A stretch of 64,000 nt of DNA from Mucilaginibacter gossypiicola (GCF_900110105.1 NZ_FOCL01000007.1:1-64000), one strand, 5' to 3'; shown: positions 55,099 through 64,000, counted from the first letter of the stretch. The notes: generated from the letters alone by a model not told the origin. Numbers and translations are program-made.

Positions 55099-55803
55099 AT
55101 GTTCCGTTTTAAACAATTCAGCGTTGACCAAACCGGCTGTGCCATGAAGATCAATACCGATGGTGTATTGCTCGGCGCTATGGCCGGCGAAGGTACACCT
55201 TCAAATATTTTGGATATTGGCACAGGAACAGGAGTAATAGCCATGATGCTTGCGCAACGTTTTACCAATCCCGAAATTGACGCGGTAGAAATTGACGAGC
55301 AGGCGGCAACTACGGCAAACGGAAATTTCAGCAATTCGCCATTTAACAACAAGCTAACACTTTACGCAAAAGGGTTTGAACCTTTTTTTGAAGATCATCC
55401 TGATAAAAGGTATGATCTCATTGTATCAAATCCCCCGTTTTATATCAACTCCCTACAATCGCCGGGAGCAAAGGTCAATTTGGCAAAGCACGCTGCTGAT
55501 GGTTTTTTTGAAAAGTTAATAGCAACAATTGCAGCAAAGCTTACAGAGCAAGGGACTGGCTGGTTAATATTGCCTGTAGACACAGCGGAATTAGTTAAAG
55601 ACCTGGTTAAGCAAAATGGGCTTTATCTAAAAAAGATAATCACCGTACATTCTTTTAAGTATGATGCAGCACACAGGGAGATCCTTGCTTTTGGGAGGAG
55701 CAATGAACCGCTAACTGCCGATAAGTTTATTATTTACAATGAACCAAAGGTATACACGGAAATGTACCGTGAGTTGCTAAAAGATTTTCTGATAATATTT
55801 TGA
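55099..55803 (+). CDS. trmN6: tRNA1(Val) adenine-N6-methyltransferase-like (TrmN6/YfiC)
   Basis: 234 residues. SAM-binding motif LDIGTGTGVIAMML and catalytic NPPF (NPPFYINSL) define an N6-adenine methyltransferase. The beginning FRFKQFSVDQTGCAMKINTDG matches YfiC/TrmN6, which modifies A37 of tRNA-Val. Start ATG 55099. Confidence 0.9.
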   Translation: MFRFKQFSVDQTGCAMKINTDGVLLGAMAGEGTPSNILDIGTGTGVIAMMLAQRFTNPEIDAVEIDEQAATTANGNFSNSPFNNKLTLYAKGFEPFFEDHPDKRYDLIVSNPPFYINSLQSPGAKVNLAKHAADGFFEKLIATIAAKLTEQGTGWLILPVDTAELVKDLVKQNGLYLKKIITVHSFKYDAAHREILAFGRSNEPLTADKFIIYNEPKVYTEMYRELLKDFLIIF

Positions 55804-55861
55804 GGCCTTGTCTTGATTCTTGAATCTTAATTTCCTGACTCTTTAATTCTATCTTTACCCC

Positions 55862-56353
55862 ATGACCCGCATTGGCCTTATTTCCGATACCCACAGCTAC
55901 CTCGACGATGCCGTTTTTAAACATTTTGAAAATTGTGATGAGATCTGGCATGCCGGTGATTTCGGTACCATTGAACTGGCCGATAAGCTCGCCGCTTTTA
56001 AGCCATTAAAAGGTGTATACGGGAATATTGATGATAAAGACGTACGTATAGTTTATCCCGAACATTTACGCTTTAAATGTGAAAATGTAGATGTATGGAT
56101 GACTCACATCGGAGGCTATCCGGGCAGGTATAGTCAAAATATCAAGACGGAAATTTACAGTAATCCTCCCCAATTATTTATCACCGGGCATTCACATATT
56201 TTAAAAGTGATGTTCGATAAAAAGATCAATTGCCTGCACATGAACCCCGGTGCTGCCGGTAAGCAAGGCTGGCATAAGGTGCGTACCCTGTTAAGGTTTA
56301 ATATTGACGGTGCTAAGATCCAGGATCTACAGATTATTGAGCTGGCAGGATAG
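55862..56353 (+). CDS. YfcE/MJ0936-type metallophosphoesterase
   Basis: 163 residues with the calcineurin-like motifs DTHSYLD, HAGDFG, GNIDD, THIGG and GHSH, and an ending NPGAAGKQ. Such small enzymes hydrolyse phosphodiesters and need Mn or similar metals; physiological substrate unknown. TATCTTTA lies 4 nt before the ATG, a near-match -7 box. Confidence 0.9.
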   Translation: MTRIGLISDTHSYLDDAVFKHFENCDEIWHAGDFGTIELADKLAAFKPLKGVYGNIDDKDVRIVYPEHLRFKCENVDVWMTHIGGYPGRYSQNIKTEIYSNPPQLFITGHSHILKVMFDKKINCLHMNPGAAGKQGWHKVRTLLRFNIDGAKIQDLQIIELAG

Positions 56354-56370
56354 GAAATAAAATAAAAAAA

Positions 56371-56524
56371 TGTCATTTCGATTGAGCCGGGCGGGTTTGA
56401 GCATTGGGGCGAAAGAGAAATCTTCTACGCCTTGTAAAGCAACAATGCATGGCCTAAAGCATGATGTATAAGATTTCTCCTTACGGCTTCCGCACACTCC
56501 TTAACCTGTTCATCAAAATGACGT
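56371..56524. repeat. Palindromic repeat (GTCATTTCGA family)
   Basis: GTCATTT at 56371 and AAATGAC near 56517 enclose AGAAATCTT/AGATTTCT inner arms. No coding content. Confidence 0.6.
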
Positions 56525-56554
56525 TAGGGCTATCTAAGTAGATTTTTGATTAGA

Positions 56555-57025
56555 TTACATCATCCCAGCCCTTGCGTTCTCAGCCTCAAAAACAGAGTCG
56601 ATAAGCAGGGGAGGACGTTTGCCGGCTGCCACAGCTAACTGGTCGCAGCGCTCATTTTCCGGATGACCGTTATGGCCGCGCACCCAGGTAAATTTAATTT
56701 TATGAATTTTGCTTATCTCCAAATAACGCATCCACAGGTCTTTGTTTTTTTTGCCCACAAAGCCTTTTGCCACCCAGCCATTAACCCAGCGTTTTTCGAT
56801 AGCGTCAATAACGTATTTGGAATCCGAAAAGATCATTACATTCTGGTTGGGGGCTTTCAGTGCTTCCAGGCCTTTGATCACCGCAAGCAGTTCCATGCGG
56901 TTGTTGGTAGTTTTACGAAATCCCTCGGATAACTCTTTATAATGCTGTCCCGAACGCAATATCACCCCATAACCACCCGGTCCCGGATTCCCGCTTGAAG
57001 CCCCGTCTGTAAAAATCTCGATCAT
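56555..57025 (-). CDS. rnhA: Ribonuclease HI
   Basis: 156 residues. It cleaves RNA in RNA-DNA hybrids. Catalytic D7, E45, D68 and D128 with H118 (RGHNGH) are in place; FTDGASSGNPGPGGYG is the family start. A TATATTTG box four nucleotides before the ATG suggests a leaderless transcript. Confidence 0.96.
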   Translation of the reverse strand: MIEIFTDGASSGNPGPGGYGVILRSGQHYKELSEGFRKTTNNRMELLAVIKGLEALKAPNQNVMIFSDSKYVIDAIEKRWVNGWVAKGFVGKKNKDLWMRYLEISKIHKIKFTWVRGHNGHPENERCDQLAVAAGKRPPLLIDSVFEAENARAGMM

Positions 57026-57029
57026 GTGG

Positions 57030-57037
57030 CAAATATA
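57030..57037 (-). promoter_or_regulatory. -7 box of rnhA
   Basis: TATATTTG on the minus strand, followed by CCAC and ATG. Confidence 0.5.
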
Positions 57038-57040
57038 GTA

Positions 57041-57127
57041 AAGCCCCCTAACCCCCTAAAGGGGGAATAATAAATAGTTTTTAAAGCAAATAGACAAGAA
57101 ACTCCCCATTTAGGGGGCTGGGGGGCT
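57041..57127. repeat. Inverted CCCCCTAA repeat
   Basis: AAGCCCCCTAACCCCCTAAA with GGGGG, and TAGGGGGCTGGGGGGCT 30 nt further on. It ends on the stop codon of copA. Confidence 0.75.
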
Positions 57128-59213
57128 AAATTTTTTTAATCTTCAACCTTAACGAATTACCTATCACCACTACATCCGAAAATGCCATGGTCAATGCGCC
57201 AACCATGGGGTTAAGGAAGCCCATGGCAGCTACAGGAATGGCTATAATGTTATAAGCGAAAGCCCAGAAAAGATTTTGTTTTATGGTAAGCAGCGTATGC
57301 CTGCTGATCTGTAAAAACTTGATCACCGATTGGAGGTCGGTATTAAGCAATACTACACTTGCCGATTGGATGGCAACCTGGCTTGCATCGTTCATAGATA
57401 TACCAACATCGGCATGGGTTAGGGCAGGGGCATCATTAATGCCGTCGCCAATCATAATGGTTTTGCCCTTTTGTTTATAGATATCAATTGCCTTCAGTTT
57501 TTCTTCCGGAAGTCTTTCGCCATGTACCTCGGTAATCCCTAATTGCTTGGCGACACTAAGGCAGCGGTCTTTTTTATCACCGCTTAGCAGTACGGGAACA
57601 ATACCCATTTGTTTAAGCTGGGTTATAAGTGCTCCGGCTTCGGGTTTTATCTGGTCGTCAACGGCTATTTGGGCCATTAGTACCTGGTTTTTATAAAGCG
57701 CGAGGTTAAAATGACTGTCATTACCGGCTTTTGCTGTACCTAAAAAATAATGATTACCCTCTACATCTTCAGCACGCATACCCAGACCTTTTTCTTCTTT
57801 AACCGATTTTAAAATTAGCTTTTGCTGTGGCAAGCCTTTTAAGCCATTTACGAGCGACTTGGCTATCGGGTGATTGGAACGTTCTTCTATGGCAGTGATC
57901 ATGCCCCTGATGTGCTCTATATTGGCGCCATCTTCAATCCTGATCTCATTAACGGCAAACTTGCCGGTGGTAAGGGTACCGGTTTTATCAAATACAACAT
58001 ACTTGGTATTAGTTACAGCCTCAATTGTATCACCGCCTTTTACCAAAATGCCACTCTTAGCTGCCCGTCCCAAACCAACCATAACCGCAGTAGGGGTAGC
58101 TAAGCCCATAGCGCACGGACAGGAAATTACCAATACGGCAATGGCGTTCATCATGGCATGTTGAAAGCCGGCGTTGCCCACAAAGTAGGTAAGTATAAAA
58201 GTAATCAGCGCTATTAATATTACTGCAGGCACAAATACGGCAGCAACTTTATCACCCAGCTTTTGCACCGGAGGCTTAGCTGCTTGGGCTTTCTTCATCA
58301 GGTCGATGATTTGCGCAAGGATAGTATTTGAACCAACACGGGTGGCCAGCATATGGAAATTGCCATTAACCACGATAGTGCCACCAATAACCTTATCATA
58401 TTTCTGTTTTTCAACAGGGATGCTTTCGCCGGTAAGCATGGCCTCATCAACCGAACCCTGACCCGAAAGTATCTCGCCGTCAACAGGCACTTTATCACCC
58501 TCATTAACCAGCAGCGTATCCCCGGGGCGTACTTCTTTAGCATTGATGACCTCAATACTGCCATTTATGACCCGGTTAGCATTTACTTCCTGAAACTTAA
58601 TAAGATCTTTTACCGCAGAGGTAGTTTGACTTACCGAACGTTTTTCAAATACATTGCCCAGTAGCACCAGTGTTATAATGGTTGCACAGGTTTCATAAAA
58701 CTGGTATTGGTCGCCAAGGCTTTGTGCCGTGCCGATAACGCTGTAAACAAATGCTGATGTTGAGCCAACAAAAATGAGTACATCCATATTGGGGATACCT
58801 CCTTTAAGTGAGCTAATGGCGCTTTTGCCAAAGTGCAGACATCCAACAATAAAAACAGGAAGGCATAACAGTAACTGTACTAAAGGCTGATGCAGAAAAT
58901 GCAAGGGCAATATCATGTGCAGCAAAAGCGGCGCAGTAAAGATGGCGCAAAAGATAAATTTGTTTTCAATCCGTTCATAAAATGGCACAGAATGGGTGCT
59001 GATATCTTCAACAACTTTAAATCCTAAATTTTCTATTCCTTTTTTTATTTCAGGCAGCCGGGCTTCATCACTCGTAGAAAATTTCACCTCTTCGCCGGCA
59101 AAATCAACAAGGATATTATGTAACCCCTTTTTTTCGAGGAATTTATGGACGGACATGGCGCAATTATTACAATGCATGCCAGTCACGTTTAGTTCTATCA
59201 GTTGTTCGGCCAT
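57126..59213 (-). CDS. copA: Heavy-metal (Cu+-type) P-ATPase
   Basis: 695 residues. One N-terminal metal-binding domain (GMHCNNC, C15 and C18), TGES (261), the membrane metal site C365-P-C367 and phosphorylated D409 (DKTGT), then GDGINDAPA. CPC with a single HMA domain fits copper/silver export from the cytoplasm. A chaperone or CueR-like gene is not adjacent. Confidence 0.94.
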   Translation of the reverse strand: MAEQLIELNVTGMHCNNCAMSVHKFLEKKGLHNILVDFAGEEVKFSTSDEARLPEIKKGIENLGFKVVEDISTHSVPFYERIENKFIFCAIFTAPLLLHMILPLHFLHQPLVQLLLCLPVFIVGCLHFGKSAISSLKGGIPNMDVLIFVGSTSAFVYSVIGTAQSLGDQYQFYETCATIITLVLLGNVFEKRSVSQTTSAVKDLIKFQEVNANRVINGSIEVINAKEVRPGDTLLVNEGDKVPVDGEILSGQGSVDEAMLTGESIPVEKQKYDKVIGGTIVVNGNFHMLATRVGSNTILAQIIDLMKKAQAAKPPVQKLGDKVAAVFVPAVILIALITFILTYFVGNAGFQHAMMNAIAVLVISCPCAMGLATPTAVMVGLGRAAKSGILVKGGDTIEAVTNTKYVVFDKTGTLTTGKFAVNEIRIEDGANIEHIRGMITAIEERSNHPIAKSLVNGLKGLPQQKLILKSVKEEKGLGMRAEDVEGNHYFLGTAKAGNDSHFNLALYKNQVLMAQIAVDDQIKPEAGALITQLKQMGIVPVLLSGDKKDRCLSVAKQLGITEVHGERLPEEKLKAIDIYKQKGKTIMIGDGINDAPALTHADVGISMNDASQVAIQSASVVLLNTDLQSVIKFLQISRHTLLTIKQNLFWAFAYNIIAIPVAAMGFLNPMVGALTMAFSDVVVIGNSLRLKIKKI

Positions 59214-59218
59214 AGTTA

Positions 59219-59226
59219 CAAAAATA
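59219..59226 (-). promoter_or_regulatory. -7 box of copA
   Basis: TATTTTTG on the minus strand, five nucleotides before the ATG. Confidence 0.45.
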
Positions 59227-59287
59227 GCTATTAACTATAATCATTCTAAATTAAACGGGTAAGCTTAATGTAATTTTAAAAAAGAGT

Positions 59288-59317
59288 TTGCAATTAAGCG
59301 GGAGATTTCTATTTTTG
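59288..59317 (+). promoter_or_regulatory. Consensus promoter of tRNA-His
   Basis: TTG (59288-59290), exactly 19 nt, TATTTTTG (59310-59317), then C: the clearest match in this window. Confidence 0.85.
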
Positions 59318-59338
59318 CACTCTCGAAAAAAACGAAAC

Positions 59339-59413
59339 GGTAGGCATAGCTCAGTTGGTTAGAGCACCAGATTGTGGTTCTGGGGGTCGTGGGTTCGAGC
59401 CCCATTGCTTACC
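59339..59413 (+). tRNA. tRNA-His (GTG)
   Basis: Cloverleaf with D-arm GCTC/GAGC, anticodon arm CCAGA-TTGTGGT-TCTGG (anticodon GTG), T-arm GTGGG-TTCGAGC-CCCAT and an 8-bp acceptor that includes the extra 5' G (59339) opposite C73, the identity mark of tRNA-His. CCA is not encoded. Confidence 0.95.
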
Positions 59414-59422
59414 CGCTTTTAT

Positions 59423-59457
59423 AAGGCTCATTTACATACGTAAATGGGCCTTTTTTT
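59423..59457 (+). terminator. Terminator of tRNA-His
   Basis: AAGGCTCATTTAC/GTAAATGGGCCTT stem (one G-U) followed by a T-run. Confidence 0.9.
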
Positions 59458-59510
59458 ATGCCCATAGGGTAGTTTTACATGCATACTAAGGCTTTTTGAT
59501 TGTCTTTTTT

Positions 59511-59756
59511 ATGGAGAAAAATATTTTTGCTATTATAGGTTGGGCCGGGGTAATATTGTGTACGCTCGGTTATCTTTTATTAAACCTTAAGGTACTAAAG
59601 GCCGACTCGTGGCTTTTCCAGACGTTGAATATCCTTGGCGGTCTTTGTCTGGCAACGGCTGCATTGAACGCACATGACCTCCCTAATGCAGCTGCAAATG
59701 TTTCGTGGATGGCGATTGGCATGTTTGCCTTAGCCCGGCAATTACGCCAACGTTAA
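59511..59756 (+). CDS. Small membrane protein (CBU_0592-like)
   Basis: 81 residues, three membrane segments: IIGWAGVILCTLGYLLLN, LFQTLNILGGLCLATAALN and AANVSWMAIGMFALA. The pattern matches the small CBU_0592-type family. ATG 59511 is preferred to a TTG at 59496. It overlaps the 3' end of the TetR gene by 15 nt (convergent). Confidence 0.75.
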   Translation: MEKNIFAIIGWAGVILCTLGYLLLNLKVLKADSWLFQTLNILGGLCLATAALNAHDLPNAAANVSWMAIGMFALARQLRQR

Positions 59757-60350
59757 CGGCGGAATTTCTAAAAATTCGTACGCTTTTTGTTTGTAATAAC
59801 TCAGCCTCCGGGTGTAAGCTTCCATGTCATTTTCAAGCGAAAGATAGAAATAAGCACCATCCACCAGTACAAAAATGAAATCGGCAGCTGTCTGCGGGGC
59901 TTTTATCGCAGTTAAACCTTTTTCATTGCATTGCTCAATAATGGCTGCCAAACGCTGCCGCAATGCATCGAGGATGATCTTATATTTTGATTTAATTTTC
60001 TCTTCCCTGAAAGCCAGAGCATAAAAAGTGTAAAAAAGCCCATCGTCAAAAAGCACGTTCCACTCTTTCGAAAATAACATTTCCAGTGTACGCTGCAAAT
60101 TCTCCAGGGTGGCCTGCTCCTTATCCTTGATGGTGTATATGGATAAATAACTTTCAAGAATGTGGTCGATGAGCGCGTAGGTAAGGTCTTCCTTGGTTTC
60201 AAAATAATGTAAAATGAGGCTGGGATTAATATCCATCACCTTGGCAATTTTAGCTATTGATGTATTTTCGTAGCCTTCCTTTTTGGCCACTTCATAAAAC
60301 ATTTTGACTATCTCCTGTTGTCTTGCTTCCTTAAGACTTTTGCGGCCCAT
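59742..60350 (-). CDS. TetR-family transcriptional repressor
   Basis: 202 residues from ATG 60350 (MGRKSLKEARQQEIVKMFYEV). Helix-turn-helix about 24-48 (NTSIAKIAKVMDINPSLIL), then an all-helical ligand-binding domain. It is divergent from susC, and the 38-bp palindrome between them is its likely operator. It probably represses the susC/susD operon and itself; the inducer is unknown. Confidence 0.9.
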   Translation of the reverse strand: MGRKSLKEARQQEIVKMFYEVAKKEGYENTSIAKIAKVMDINPSLILHYFETKEDLTYALIDHILESYLSIYTIKDKEQATLENLQRTLEMLFSKEWNVLFDDGLFYTFYALAFREEKIKSKYKIILDALRQRLAAIIEQCNEKGLTAIKAPQTAADFIFVLVDGAYFYLSLENDMEAYTRRLSYYKQKAYEFLEIPPLTLA

Positions 60351-60406
60351 TATTTTGTAGCGATTTTGTTGCAATACTACTAAAAAGAAATCTGCATCGT
60401 CAAAAT

Positions 60407-60444
60407 ATTAATAAATTGATTGACTGTTCAATCAATTTATTAAT
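60407..60444. promoter_or_regulatory. 38-bp palindromic operator
   Basis: Perfect 17-bp inverted arms (60407-60423, 60428-60444) around CTGT, with core TTGATTGA/TCAATCAA. Size and position, between the divergent TetR and SusC genes, fit a TetR-type operator. Confidence 0.8.
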
Positions 60445-60533
60445 CCCTGCTTAACCTCATATTAATATCCGATAGGGAATTTCGCCAGCGGTTAAAAACC
60501 ACCCCGTCTAATTAAAAATTAACTATCAATCAA

Positions 60534-63500
60534 ATGAAAAAAAAGCTACTTTGGATCTTCCTGCTCCTGCTTATCTCTGCCGGTGGCTTTGCACAAGGTA
60601 TTACCGTAACAGGTACGGTATCTGATGCAAAAACAAAAGAAACACTGCCCGGTGTAAACATTAATGTAAAGGGCACAAACGTGCGTATCGCCACAAACAA
60701 AAATGGTGGGTATACGCTTAGTGATTTGAAACCAGACGCCGTGCTGGTTTTCTCATTTATGGGATATAAGCCCGTAGAAGCCCCGCTAAATGGGCGAACA
60801 AAAATCGATGTCTCCCTATCGGACGATTTTGCTAACCTGAACGAAGTTGTTGTGGTTGGTTTCGGTACCAAGAAAAAAATCAACATTGCCGGTGCTATCG
60901 ACCAGATTTCGGGGAAACAACTGGAGTCAAGGCCGCTGGCTAACGTTATACAAGGGTTGCAAGGGTTGAGCCCCGGCTTAAATATCACCTATCCCGGTGG
61001 TGCGCCGGGTACTGTGCCCACTATCAATATCAGGGGTTATACATCAATAAACGGTGGTTCGCCATTGATCGTTATCGATGGTATCCCGGCTACCAGTAAT
61101 GACGACCTGCTAAGGCTAACCCCATCTGATATTACTTCGTTCACTGTTTTACGTGATGCGGCGTCGGCAGCTATCTATGGTGCCAGGGCTGCATTTGGTG
61201 TAATCCTTGTAACCACCAAACAGGGCATTGCCGGTCATAATACAATTAGCTACAATACTTACACATCCTGGGCCAAGCCAACACTGCTGCCTAAACCGGT
61301 AACCGATCCCTACATTTTTTCGAGGGTGCTTGAAACCTCTACCGATAATACGCCATGGGATTATGTGAACTATTCGGACGAGTACTACCGCTGGGCAAAA
61401 GAAAGATCGGATAACCCTTCAATTGCCGATACCCGCATTAACCCCACTGATCCAACCAAATGGGAATACATGGGTAGCAACGACTGGTATAAATACTTTT
61501 TTAATGATGCCAGCTTGTCAAAAAGTCACACCCTTACCTTTTCGGGCGGTGCTACGGTAAATAACAAGCCGCTTACCTATTATCTCTCTGCCGATTATAC
61601 TAAAGATAACGGTTTAAATAAATTAACCGATGATTACTGGAGCCGTTATGGTTTGCGGTCGAAAGTAGGTTTCTCGCCTGTGTCATGGCTTAAACTGGAT
61701 AACAATCTGAATATCTATCAAACCAAACGAGCGCTGCCAAACTCAAACATTACCGATCTGTATTACCTGATGCCTACCGACGTGGCTACCAACCCGGATG
61801 GTACCTGGGCCAATACAGCAGCCGGCAGGCTGGCAGCTAAACTTACCGATGGTGGTAATAGCCTGCAAAACATGTTCGGCTTCCAGAACATCACCAGTGC
61901 AACTGCTTTATTTTTAAACGGCGATTTACAGGTAAATGCTGATGCCTCATTTAAACGTGAGTTGTGGAAAACACATACAGATACCAAGAAATATAAAATT
62001 GGTTACGGCCCTAACGATGTTCGTGAAGAAGGCGGAACCGGTTCGGTAAGCGAAGGCAATGGCTATTTATATAACAACGCTTTTAACGTTTACTCGACCT
62101 ACAAAAAAACACTGGGCGATCATTTTTTTAGCGCCATGGTGGGTTTTAACAGCGAAAACTACAGCTACTCGACTGTTAACGCATCTAAAGATGTGCTGAT
62201 CTCATCTTCATTACCTTACTTATCGCTTACCAGCGGGACGGCTACGGCAAGCGGCGACTACTCGGCCTATGCAACCAATAGCGTGTTTTCAAGGCTGAAC
62301 TACACTTTTAAAAACAGGTATATTCTGGAGGCTACCGGGCGTTATGATGGCTCGTCGCGTTTTCCGGTTACCAAAAGATGGGGCTTTTTCCCGTCAGCGT
62401 CTGCAGCGTGGATAGTAAGCGGCGAAAATTTCTTTAAACCATTGGCGCCAACGGTATCAACGTTTAAACTACGCTCATCATACGGTGACCTCGGCAATCA
62501 GAACGTGGGCGATTTTGGCTATATCCAATCGCTGGCTACCGGTACATCAGGCTACCTAATTGGCGGTGCCGGTCAAAACCAGATCGTTACCGGTGCACCA
62601 GGTTTGAATGTTGACCCACAGACCTACACCTGGGAGAGGGTATCTACCCGCAATTTTGGTACTGATATCGGCTTGCTGAACGATAAGCTATCGCTTACTT
62701 TTGATTACTACATCCGCGATACTAAAGGCATGTTAACAGCAGGCCAGGAACTTCCGGCGGTATTGGGTACGGGTGTGCCGCGCCAGAACGCTGCCGATTT
62801 GCGTACCAAGGGCTGGGAATTTTCGATATCATATCGTGACAGGTTTGAGCTGGGCTCAAAGCCGTTTAATTTCGATGCTAAAATATTTATTGCCGACTCA
62901 AGATCGAAAATTACCAAATTTAAAAACGACCAGGGACTGTTTTCCAGCTATCGTGTAGGTCAGGATATCGGTGAGATCTGGGGCCTTGAAAACGACGGCT
63001 TATTCCGCAGTAAGGACGAAATAGCCAAACTTGATGAATCAGCCATTGTTCCATGGGGGGCTTTATCTATTGTAGAAGGCTGGCCTAAGTACAAGGACCT
63101 TGACGGAAACGGAAAGATAGAAACCGGCTTGAGCGCTAAAAATCCTAAAGATTTAAAGGTCATCGGTAACAGTACAGATCGCTACACCGTTGGTGCCAAT
63201 ATCAATATGGACTGGCGTGGTATCGACCTGGCTATATTCCTGCAGGGTGTTTTGAAAAGAGATTTCTACCCGCACCATTACTTGTTCTGGGGGCCATTTC
63301 AACAGCCCTATGCCAACGTATATCCATGGAACCTGAACTACTACCGCGGCACTGCAGATTCGCCGGAGCAAAGGGCTAAACACTCGGCATCATACATTGC
63401 TGCCGGCCTTGCCGATGCTAATACCAATTCAGAATATCCGGTATTGCAATCATGGCTGGCGGATGCCAACTACGGCAGCGGTTTGGATATTCCGCAAACC

Positions 63501-63743
63501 AAATACCTGCTAAATGGTGCTTACCTGCGTATCAAAAACGTATCTGTAGGTTATACCATCCCAGCCAAATGGACTAAAAAGATCGGTATCAGCCGTCTGC
63601 GCTTTTACGCTACCGGCGAGAACCTGTATGAGTTTTCGGCCATTAAAAAATATATCGATCCGGAAGCTGTTAACCAGGGCCCAAGTGCATGGGCATATCC
63701 ATACCAACGCAGGTATGCTTTGGGTTTAAACCTGGATTTTTAA
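60534..63743 (+). CDS. SusC/RagA-family TonB-linked outer-membrane protein
   Basis: 1069 residues: signal peptide (about 1-21, GFAQG), carboxypeptidase-regulatory-like domain (about 25-105), plug (about 115-230; NVIQGLQGLSPGLN, INIRGYTSINGGSPL) and 22-strand barrel ending in GLNLDF. With the SusD-like gene it forms a nutrient-uptake unit for oligosaccharides or peptides. The divergent TetR gene, rather than a sigma/anti-sigma pair, suggests simple repressor control. Confidence 0.95.
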   Translation: MKKKLLWIFLLLLISAGGFAQGITVTGTVSDAKTKETLPGVNINVKGTNVRIATNKNGGYTLSDLKPDAVLVFSFMGYKPVEAPLNGRTKIDVSLSDDFANLNEVVVVGFGTKKKINIAGAIDQISGKQLESRPLANVIQGLQGLSPGLNITYPGGAPGTVPTINIRGYTSINGGSPLIVIDGIPATSNDDLLRLTPSDITSFTVLRDAASAAIYGARAAFGVILVTTKQGIAGHNTISYNTYTSWAKPTLLPKPVTDPYIFSRVLETSTDNTPWDYVNYSDEYYRWAKERSDNPSIADTRINPTDPTKWEYMGSNDWYKYFFNDASLSKSHTLTFSGGATVNNKPLTYYLSADYTKDNGLNKLTDDYWSRYGLRSKVGFSPVSWLKLDNNLNIYQTKRALPNSNITDLYYLMPTDVATNPDGTWANTAAGRLAAKLTDGGNSLQNMFGFQNITSATALFLNGDLQVNADASFKRELWKTHTDTKKYKIGYGPNDVREEGGTGSVSEGNGYLYNNAFNVYSTYKKTLGDHFFSAMVGFNSENYSYSTVNASKDVLISSSLPYLSLTSGTATASGDYSAYATNSVFSRLNYTFKNRYILEATGRYDGSSRFPVTKRWGFFPSASAAWIVSGENFFKPLAPTVSTFKLRSSYGDLGNQNVGDFGYIQSLATGTSGYLIGGAGQNQIVTGAPGLNVDPQTYTWERVSTRNFGTDIGLLNDKLSLTFDYYIRDTKGMLTAGQELPAVLGTGVPRQNAADLRTKGWEFSISYRDRFELGSKPFNFDAKIFIADSRSKITKFKNDQGLFSSYRVGQDIGEIWGLENDGLFRSKDEIAKLDESAIVPWGALSIVEGWPKYKDLDGNGKIETGLSAKNPKDLKVIGNSTDRYTVGANINMDWRGIDLAIFLQGVLKRDFYPHHYLFWGPFQQPYANVYPWNLNYYRGTADSPEQRAKHSASYIAAGLADANTNSEYPVLQSWLADANYGSGLDIPQTKYLLNGAYLRIKNVSVGYTIPAKWTKKIGISRLRFYATGENLYEFSAIKKYIDPEAVNQGPSAWAYPYQRRYALGLNLDF

Positions 63744-63780
63744 CAACCTGATGTTTCATTACATTTCAAATTAAAGTAAA

Positions 63781-64000
63781 ATGAAAAAGTATCTATATAT
63801 ATTAATTATCGCGGCGGTAAGTACGCTCGCTGCCTGTAAAAAGGGTGGGCTTGACCGTTTTCCGCAAACGTCTGTATCGCCCAACCTGTTCTTTAATAAT
63901 GAGCAGGACCTTGCCTTATATGTAAACGGTTTGTTATCTCAGCCAGATAGGGGTACTTATCTTAACGACCAGAGTTCGGATAACGTGGCTACTACTGCCG
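63781..64000 (+). CDS. SusD/RagB-family lipoprotein (3' end outside window)
   Basis: The first 73 codons: lipoprotein signal with LAAC (Cys19) and the family-typical DRFPQTSVSPNLFFNNEQDLALYVNGL. It begins 37 nt after the susC stop. Truncated by the window. Confidence 0.92.
   Translation, partial: MKKYLYILIIAAVSTLAACKKGGLDRFPQTSVSPNLFFNNEQDLALYVNGLLSQPDRGTYLNDQSSDNVATTA

Noticed and set aside
60530..60988. 152-codon reading antisense to the start of susC
   Set aside because: Shadow of the susC signal peptide and regulatory-like domain; no own promoter.
1..64000. CRISPR arrays, rRNA genes and intact prophage or defence islands
   Set aside because: No regular spacer-repeat pattern, no rRNA sequence and no cluster of nuclease, helicase or methylase genes was seen on either strand.

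Overview
The window looks like a chromosomal segment of a Bacteroidota bacterium, most likely family Sphingobacteriaceae (Mucilaginibacter/Pedobacter-like; genus is inference). The evidence is: promoters of the TTG-N19-TAnnTTTG type; a SusC/SusD pair; a protein with a type IX secretion (T9SS) sorting domain; a type III glutamine synthetase; TonB-dependent receptors; and moderate GC with AT-rich intergenic DNA. There are no rRNAs, CRISPR arrays or complete phage. One tRNA (His) is present. A transposase fragment lies at the left edge.

Layout. 1-5.9 kb: truncated IS4-like transposase; GbsR/MarR regulator with a small membrane protein; a minus-strand cluster with two lone CheY-like receivers flanking two tiny zinc-ribbon paralogues; a GntP permease in an operon with a secreted alpha/beta hydrolase. 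6-15 kb: glycine-zipper protein, BamA-like barrel, Bcr/CflA drug exporter, lipocalin-like lipoprotein, large flotillin, metallo-hydrolase and dihydrolipoyl dehydrogenase. 15.5-22.6 kb: Oar-like TonB-dependent receptor, purM, an interrupted small gene and a ClC chloride channel. 22.8-30.7 kb: a nitrogen-assimilation block (glnN, two Amt transporters, an OmpL-like porin, a DUF4468 protein). 30.8-42.5 kb: small secreted proteins, TonB, a GNAT acetyltransferase, an unknown membrane protein, an M81/MlrC peptidase, a MetE-like methyltransferase, and a GOB-type metallo-beta-lactamase divergent from a serine beta-lactamase-fold lipoprotein.

42.5-51.2 kb is the most accessory-looking stretch: a 1.26-kcodon T9SS surface protein broken by one in-frame TAA and followed by a tiny PID-CTERM-like protein; decayed gene pieces; a beta-helix protein with a phage-fibre-like C-terminus; and small orphan genes. 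51.8-64 kb returns to housekeeping: purL with a VOC protein, TrmN6-like methyltransferase, YfcE-like phosphoesterase, RNase HI, a copper-type P-ATPase, tRNA-His, and a TetR regulator divergent from SusC/SusD across a 38-bp palindrome.

Cross-window themes: dispersed palindromic repeats of several families between genes; a group of genes whose -7 promoter box lies only 3-5 nt before the start codon, predicting leaderless or near-leaderless mRNAs; and two genes each interrupted by a single in-frame TAA. I did not find a convincing new defence or biosynthetic system. The best leads are the interrupted T9SS/PID-CTERM locus, the receiver/zinc-ribbon cluster and the GOB-like enzyme.
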